Shown one piece after another: positions 6,807-11,129 of a stretch of DNA of 11,129 bases. Below the pieces are notes generated by a model. That model was not told the DNA's origin. It did no database searches and worked only from the letters and a program-made list of their open reading frames with translations. This DNA comes from Bacillota bacterium (lineage in GTDB: Bacteria; Bacillota; Clostridia; Christensenellales; Aristaeellaceae): the NCBI GenBank assembly GCA_023391725.1, contig JAEWAH010000331.1:1-11129 (forward strand), in the 5' to 3' direction. Within the stretch, counting starts at the first letter, position 1, and each line of letters starts with the position of its first letter. The translations under genes were made by a program, and so were the position numbers.

Positions 6807-8573
6807 TCATACATCCTGTATCGGGTCTTTGCCGATCAGAATGTGGCACTTGAGCCCTGCTGGCTCGTTTTTCTCAATGGTCAGGCCGTATTTGAGGCCA
6901 TAGAAGTACTTCACCCTAGCGTTCACGTTTTGCAGGCCCACATGGTTTTCGCCGTTTTGATCACGAACTTCCGGCGTCTTCATGGCCTCGTTCAGAAGAT
7001 CGATATCCTCCTGAATCATGCCCTGGCCGTTATCCGCCACGGTGATCAAAAGATCGTCGCCTAAAGGCGAAATGGAGATGGAGATATCGATAGGGGTGGA
7101 TATTTCGCGTATGCCGTGCTTCAGGCAGTTTTCCACAATGGGCTGCAGCATGCAGAATGGGCAGCGCACGTTCTGAAGATCGTGAGGGATGTCTAAGGTG
7201 TACTGGATCATGTGGCCGATCCTGTACTGGTAGATCTTCAAGTAGTGCTGGATATGCTCCAATTCCGAGGTGAGCCGGCTTTCCCTGCGCATGGAAATGT
7301 TATAGCGAAGAAAGCGGCCCAGCACGAACAGCATCTGTCCGGCATCCTGATAATGCTCCAGCTCGATCTGCATGCGTATGGTTTCCAGGGTGTTGAACAT
7401 AAAGTGGGGGTTCACCTGGGAGATCATGGCGTAGTAGGTGGCTGCGTTTTTCAGCTTTTCCGCATTGCGCACCTGGTCGATGAGGTTTTGAATGGTGTCC
7501 ACCATGCCGTTGTAGGATTGGATCAGGTCGGAAAGCTCATCCTGGTGCCTGTCGCCGGAAAACTGCAGCAGCGCGTTTTGACTTTTGCGTATATGGCGGC
7601 TGAAGCGGGAAAGACGCAGGGCATACCGGTAGATGAACATATACACCGCCATGGTGGGCAGCAAAAGCAGCAGGGCGGACAAAATCACATTTCTGGTCAC
7701 TGCGGCGACGCTTTCCACTTCCTCCGGGATCACATAGGCCAGACCCACGCCCGCCTTGGGAATGTTCTCTGTGATCATTTGCGCCCCGCGGGGCAGGGAT
7801 AGCGTTTGAAGGGGAGACCGTCCGGTAAGGGTCGCCTGGCCGTCTGCGAATGTAACGGGATAATGATTTCCCTGGTATACGACATACATCTGCCCCGTGC
7901 TTGCCGAAAGGTCCAGGGCGGTCAGGGCTTTTTGCAGGTCAATCTGCACTTCGAGAATTCCCATCACCCGGGAAAAGGTTTTGTTATACAGCGACGTTAA
8001 GTATACAAACTGCGGCCCATCGGGTACATCATCCTCCTGGTGGTGAGCCATGTCCGGGGTGAGGGCCAGAAAGGAGTGCGTGCTCTCCTTGGAGTCCACA
8101 TACTGCTGGTCGTAGCGGTAATCCGCCATGGTGCACAGGTTGTACACCAGGTCCGAATTGGTGATGTGGGAGGGGACGTAGCGGTAGATGTAGATGTCCC
8201 GGACGGTGGGGTTGGTGATCAGCATGGAGGAAAACATGGGCTGTATGTGGGATACATAGGCATACAGCTCATCGGAGGCGGAAAGATAATTGTTTTCCAG
8301 CAGGTTGATGAGCATTGTGTCCGCTTGCAGGGAGCTGCCGATGGATTCGCCCTGCATGAGATACCTTTCCAGAAACTGCGCGTTCTGCTTGAGCATCAGC
8401 TGTTCCTTGTAGCGTTGTTCGTTCTGCTGCTCGCGCATGAGGCTGGAGGAATAAATGCCTACAAAGGCGACGGTGGGGACAAAAACAAGCAGAAAATAAA
8501 AAATGATAAACCGTGTGGTCAACGCCCTGAGCCCCCTGCCTGCGGGCTTTTTGGGGCGAACGTCATTGCTCAT
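6807..8573 (-). CDS. YesM-like sensor histidine kinase
   Basis: 588 aa, membrane-bound. A transmembrane helix at about 21-43 and a second at about 295-318 bracket an extracytoplasmic sensor region of about 250 residues. A HAMP-like stretch (319-370) follows. The kinase core is of the His_kinase/HATPase (LytS/YesM) type: QVNPHFMFNTLE with phospho-acceptor H390, N-box LQPIVENCLKHG (N482), G-box VADNGQGM (D514) and a final HVGLQNVNARVKYFYG. AGAAAGG lies 10 bases before the ATG and touches the stop codon of the solute-binding protein gene; the gap between those two genes is only 17 bases. The response regulator gene follows after 30 bases. The kinase probably senses a sugar or glycan fragment, perhaps through the neighbouring binding protein (inference). 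All key catalytic residues appear intact. Confidence 0.93.
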   Translation of the reverse strand: MSNDVRPKKPAGRGLRALTTRFIIFYFLLVFVPTVAFVGIYSSSLMREQQNEQRYKEQLMLKQNAQFLERYLMQGESIGSSLQADTMLINLLENNYLSASDELYAYVSHIQPMFSSMLITNPTVRDIYIYRYVPSHITNSDLVYNLCTMADYRYDQQYVDSKESTHSFLALTPDMAHHQEDDVPDGPQFVYLTSLYNKTFSRVMGILEVQIDLQKALTALDLSASTGQMYVVYQGNHYPVTFADGQATLTGRSPLQTLSLPRGAQMITENIPKAGVGLAYVIPEEVESVAAVTRNVILSALLLLLPTMAVYMFIYRYALRLSRFSRHIRKSQNALLQFSGDRHQDELSDLIQSYNGMVDTIQNLIDQVRNAEKLKNAATYYAMISQVNPHFMFNTLETIRMQIELEHYQDAGQMLFVLGRFLRYNISMRRESRLTSELEHIQHYLKIYQYRIGHMIQYTLDIPHDLQNVRCPFCMLQPIVENCLKHGIREISTPIDISISISPLGDDLLITVADNGQGMIQEDIDLLNEAMKTPEVRDQNGENHVGLQNVNARVKYFYGLKYGLTIEKNEPAGLKCHILIGKDPIQDV

Positions 8574-8590
8574 AAAGATACAGCCTTTCT

Positions 8591-10114
8591 CTATTTGGAT
8601 GCATAATTGCGCATCACAAGGGGGATCGCCCCGGACATATATGTTTCCAGCGCCTGAATATTAAGGGCATTTAGCCAGTTCATGTATTCCGTATAATTCT
8701 GTGCAAAGGCCTTGTCCGTATCAGACAGGATGATCTTTGTCTCATAAGTGATGGCGCCGGCGGTCACGCGGTCATAAATTTCCCTTTCCGGGGTGCCTTC
8801 CTCCGGGATCGCGGCGGTGATCCAGGGCAGGTTTTGATATCCCTGGCGGATGGCTGTATAGGTGTCTTTATAATCGGAAATATCCATTAGAGAGGCTCGG
8901 CCCTCCGCCTCCACGATGGCGGATGCGCCGAAATAAAACCATGGGTTGTACACAGTATCATAAGTGTCGTTGGCCACGGTATCGAGTAGCGCCTGGGAGT
9001 ATACGGGCAGGCCGTCCGCATCCAGGGTATAGTCGATGCCCTCCCGGCCCCACTGGGTCAGTTTCTGGGCCTCGGGGGTAAACATCCAGGCCGCGAATTT
9101 GATGGCGGCTTCCGGATTTTTGCAGTTCTTGGTGATAAAAAGCCCGGACCAACCCAGGTTGGAAAGGGATTGGTTGGAGCCATTAAGCGGATACATCTCC
9201 ACAGAATGATAGCCGGGATCCAGGTCCTTCAAAGCGGCATCCATATAGACGTTGGAGTTTTGCGTGCAGGCGCTGTGGGCGAAGGCCTGGCCCCTTTTGT
9301 ACACCCTGCCTGTGGCCTCGGTGGCGGTGGCAAAGTTGTCCACCAGCAAGCAACCATTCTGGTAGAGCCGGTTTAGGTATTTGAGCATCTCAAAGTATCG
9401 CGTATCCCGGCAGTAGTACAGGTAGGAACCATCCTGCCTCTCTACAAAATCCGTGAGCCCAAGCCCGAACCATACCCTGAAGCTGTTGAACCTGTGGGTG
9501 CCGTCGAAGGTGAGGGGGATCAAATCGGGATATTCCTGTTTCACCCGCAGGAACACGTTCATCAGGTCGTCGGTGGTATGGATGGGAGGGTTGCCCATTT
9601 TGCTCAGAATATCCTGGCGGATCAGAAGCGACGCCGTCATGGGCACGGCAGAGGTGTTTGACCAATCCTGCGTGCTGGTGTAGTGGTTGATGACGGTATA
9701 GGGCTTCCCGTCTTTGGAATAGACCAGGGCGTTGGCGCGAAGGTCATCGGCGATCTGCCAATCTACATTGTAATCCTTGATCAGGGTGTCATAGTCGTAA
9801 CAGTACGCCGCGTTGGACAGGCGGTCAAACTGGGTGGAGGTATAGATCAGGTCCGGCAGGTTGCCTGAGGCGAGCAAGAGGTTTAATTGCCGGGAATCGC
9901 GGGCTATGATCACATCCAGCTTGACTCCGGTCAAGCGCGTGATCTCCTCGGGGATGATGCCGGTAAAGCTGTCGATAGGGTACCATGTATGGGTGATCAG
10001 GCAGGTCAGCGTTACAGGTTCCTGCGCCTTTGCAGGGATGGCCGTCAGCGGAAGGAAGGACAGCAAAAGTACAAACACCCAACATAGCCTTAACATCCTG
10101 CGCCATCTGTTCAT
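8591..10114 (-). CDS. Exported extracellular solute-binding protein (LplA/YtcQ-like)
   Basis: 507 aa. The ATG at 10114 is chosen because AAGGAG lies 8 bases upstream; the longer TTG start at 10156 overlaps the promoter. The leader has the basic n-region MNRWRRMLR, a hydrophobic core and an AKA-Q cleavage site after residue 30. There is no lipobox Cys at the cleavage site, so it looks secreted or loosely wall-held rather than lipid-anchored as is usual for Gram-positive ABC binding proteins. The mature part resembles family 1 carbohydrate-binding proteins: SGNLPDLIYTS near the N-terminus, GWSGLFITKNCKNPEAAIKFAAWMFTPEAQKLTQWGREGIDY in the middle (given here only as a landmark: GWSGLFITKN and GREGIDY), and many Trp/Tyr residues. 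No permease gene lies in the window. It is the first gene of a tight operon with the kinase and regulator, suggesting a role in ligand sensing. Confidence 0.88.
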   Translation of the reverse strand: MNRWRRMLRLCWVFVLLLSFLPLTAIPAKAQEPVTLTCLITHTWYPIDSFTGIIPEEITRLTGVKLDVIIARDSRQLNLLLASGNLPDLIYTSTQFDRLSNAAYCYDYDTLIKDYNVDWQIADDLRANALVYSKDGKPYTVINHYTSTQDWSNTSAVPMTASLLIRQDILSKMGNPPIHTTDDLMNVFLRVKQEYPDLIPLTFDGTHRFNSFRVWFGLGLTDFVERQDGSYLYYCRDTRYFEMLKYLNRLYQNGCLLVDNFATATEATGRVYKRGQAFAHSACTQNSNVYMDAALKDLDPGYHSVEMYPLNGSNQSLSNLGWSGLFITKNCKNPEAAIKFAAWMFTPEAQKLTQWGREGIDYTLDADGLPVYSQALLDTVANDTYDTVYNPWFYFGASAIVEAEGRASLMDISDYKDTYTAIRQGYQNLPWITAAIPEEGTPEREIYDRVTAGAITYETKIILSDTDKAFAQNYTEYMNWLNALNIQALETYMSGAIPLVMRNYASK

Positions 10115-10122
10115 GGGATGAT

Positions 10123-10128
10123 CTCCTT
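10123..10128 (-). promoter_or_regulatory. Ribosome binding site that fixes the start of the solute-binding protein
   Basis: AAGGAG on the minus strand, 8 bases before the ATG at 10114. Confidence 0.8.
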
Positions 10129-10158
10129 GCCTATTAAATTGCCGGTGCCTATGCAATC

Positions 10159-10188
10159 ATTATAGAGGGAAGGGGACGCCTGTGGCAA
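10159..10188 (-). promoter_or_regulatory. Sigma-A-type promoter of the binding protein-kinase-regulator operon
   Basis: On the minus strand TTGCCA (10188-10183) and a perfect TATAAT (10164-10159) are 18 bases apart. The expected start is near 10152, leaving a leader of about 38 bases. This excludes the in-frame TTG at 10156 as translation start. Confidence 0.75.
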
Positions 10189-10191
10189 GGG

Positions 10192-10203
10192 TATGCGCGC
10201 ATA
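10192..10203. promoter_or_regulatory. 12-base perfect palindrome next to the -35 element, candidate operator
   Basis: TATGCGCGCATA is its own reverse complement. It ends 3 bases from the -35 element of the sensor operon promoter, centred about 46 bases upstream of the predicted start, where an activator or repressor could bind. No known factor is identified. Confidence 0.35.
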
Positions 10204-10230
10204 TACAATATTTGTGAAATAGTTGGAGAA

Positions 10231-10257
10231 GGACCGGCTGCTGGCGGCAGCCGGTCC
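10231..10257 (-). terminator. Terminator-like hairpin after the GH95 gene
   Basis: A perfect 11-bp GC-rich stem (10231-10241 with 10247-10257) and a 5-base loop begin 6 bases after the GH95 stop codon. On the minus strand it is followed by TTCTCC rather than a run of T, so termination may be partial, or the hairpin may protect the mRNA 3' end. Confidence 0.6.
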
Positions 10258-10263
10258 GTTTGG

Positions 10264-11129
10264 TTATGACAATATATATGCTTTGCCCTTCTTTGCGGCA
10301 AAACGGATGCCGTATTCCGTTTTTTCGGCGGGCACCGGGGTGCCGCCGCACGAAACCTTTTCAAGGCCTGCGCGGATTTCAACAGCTCCGTCCACGGCAG
10401 CGTGAATCACACCATGGGTTAGTCTTCCCTCCGCCCATTCCATATCCACTTCATGGCCGCCCCGGGCTTTAAGCCCCACTACACTGCCTTCCCGCCACTC
10501 GGGGGGCAGGGCAGGCAGGAGATGAAGTATGCCGGTATGGCTTTGCAAAAGGGCCTCGGCAATGCCGGCGGTGGCGCCCAGGTTGCCGTCGATTTGGAAC
10601 ACCATATCCCAGCCGTTTAAGAAATTTCTTGTTTTAGCGGCTGTGACCATGTGGCGTATGTTCTGGCCGGTCATTGCGGCGTCCAGTATGCGGGCATGCT
10701 CGCAAATGTACCAGGCCAGAGGCCAGCCGCCCCGCCCGGCACCGTTGTCCATGCGCAGTTTCAGCGACTGGCGGACGGCTTGGGCAAGCTCCGGCGTGTC
10801 CTTCCAGTTGATTTCTGTGCCGGGGTAGGCCCCCCACAAGTGGGAGATATGGCCCATGCCCGGCGTCATCTCCGGCACTTCCTCCCGCCATTCCAGCAGT
10901 TGACCTTTGGAGCCTACTGCGTTTTTCGGAAGCTTGTCACGGATTTGTGAAAACTCTTTTGCCAGCGGATCATCAAGCTTCAAAATACTGTTGGCTTCGA
11001 TGCAGGCGTCAAACAGCGCCCGGAGCATCTGGTTGTCCATGGCCGGACCAGCGCAGATGGGGGTATCGTGGCCGTTTGGCAGGATGTAGCGGTTTTCGGG
11101 GGACACGGAGGGACAGGTAACGAGATACC
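10264..11129 (-). CDS. GH95 family glycosidase, C-terminal part (5' end outside window)
   Basis: The frame stays open through the right edge, so about 288 residues of what is usually a protein of 750-800 aa are seen; the GTG at 11106 is internal. The visible start LVTCPSVSPENRY is a GH95 hallmark. It is followed by LLEWREE, GHISHLWGAYPG, GGWPLAWYICEHAR and FQIDGNLGATAGIAEALLQS, then a C-terminal beta domain beginning HLLPALPPEWREGSVVGLKARGG. Family GH95 contains inverting alpha-1,2-L-fucosidases and alpha-L-galactosidases acting on host glycans, milk oligosaccharides or plant xyloglucan and pectin. The SPEN Glu and the QIDGN Asp sit where the family's catalytic pair is expected; I place them from memory, not from an alignment. 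The gene precedes the sensor operon on the same strand and is separated from it by a hairpin and a promoter. Confidence 0.93.
   Translation of the reverse strand, partial: YLVTCPSVSPENRYILPNGHDTPICAGPAMDNQMLRALFDACIEANSILKLDDPLAKEFSQIRDKLPKNAVGSKGQLLEWREEVPEMTPGMGHISHLWGAYPGTEINWKDTPELAQAVRQSLKLRMDNGAGRGGWPLAWYICEHARILDAAMTGQNIRHMVTAAKTRNFLNGWDMVFQIDGNLGATAGIAEALLQSHTGILHLLPALPPEWREGSVVGLKARGGHEVDMEWAEGRLTHGVIHAAVDGAVEIRAGLEKVSCGGTPVPAEKTEYGIRFAAKKGKAYILS

Noticed and set aside
7212..8606. Plus-strand open frames opposite the histidine kinase
   Set aside because: The minus strand encodes an intact kinase with every expected motif, and the opposite frames are rich in Val/Gly/His with no domain.
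10115..10156. TTG start for the solute-binding protein, adding 14 residues
   Set aside because: It lies at or before the predicted transcription start and would put a polar extension before a normal signal peptide. The ATG at 10114 has a good binding site.
1..11129. Search by eye for CRISPR arrays, tRNA or rRNA genes, insertion sequences and prophage genes
   Set aside because: No regularly spaced repeats, tRNA-like folds, transposase or integrase motifs were seen.

Overview
The window looks like chromosomal DNA from a member of the Bacillota, most likely a gut- or plant-fibre-associated Clostridia lineage. The clues are strong AGGAGG-type ribosome binding sites, consensus sigma-A-like promoters, a YesM/YesN-type two-component system next to an LplA/YtcQ-like solute-binding protein, and (alpha/alpha)6 glycosidases of GH95 type. 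The taxonomic call is inference. G+C is moderately high and uneven.

Left part (1-1932, plus strand): the 3' end of an ABC-F ATPase gene runs in from the edge. It is followed after 89 bases by an APH/choline-kinase-fold phosphotransferase gene with its own ribosome binding site. A long hairpin with a T-tract closes this unit. Both protein families include antibiotic-resistance determinants, but neither can be assigned a drug from the sequence alone.

Rest of the window (1934-11129, all minus strand): a carbohydrate-utilisation locus, described here in transcription order from the right edge. First is the C-terminal part of a canonical GH95 enzyme (alpha-L-fucosidase / alpha-L-galactosidase family), cut by the window edge and followed by a hairpin. 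Next, a near-consensus promoter starts a compact three-gene operon: an exported solute-binding protein, a YesM-like sensor histidine kinase and a YesN-like AraC-type response regulator, with gaps of only 17 and 30 bases. After a 160-base spacer holding a 43-base inverted repeat and a second near-consensus promoter come an unassigned protein of probable barrel fold (413 aa) and a divergent GH95-like enzyme of 881 aa, 30 bases apart.

Working model (inference): the binding protein captures a glycan fragment, the kinase and regulator relay the signal, and the regulator switches on the flanking glycosidase genes. No ABC permease gene lies in the window, and the binding protein carries a type I signal peptide instead of a lipobox. 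It may therefore serve as a sensing partner rather than a transporter subunit. This three-component arrangement, and the unrecognised 413-aa protein paired with a divergent GH95-like enzyme, are the most interesting things here.
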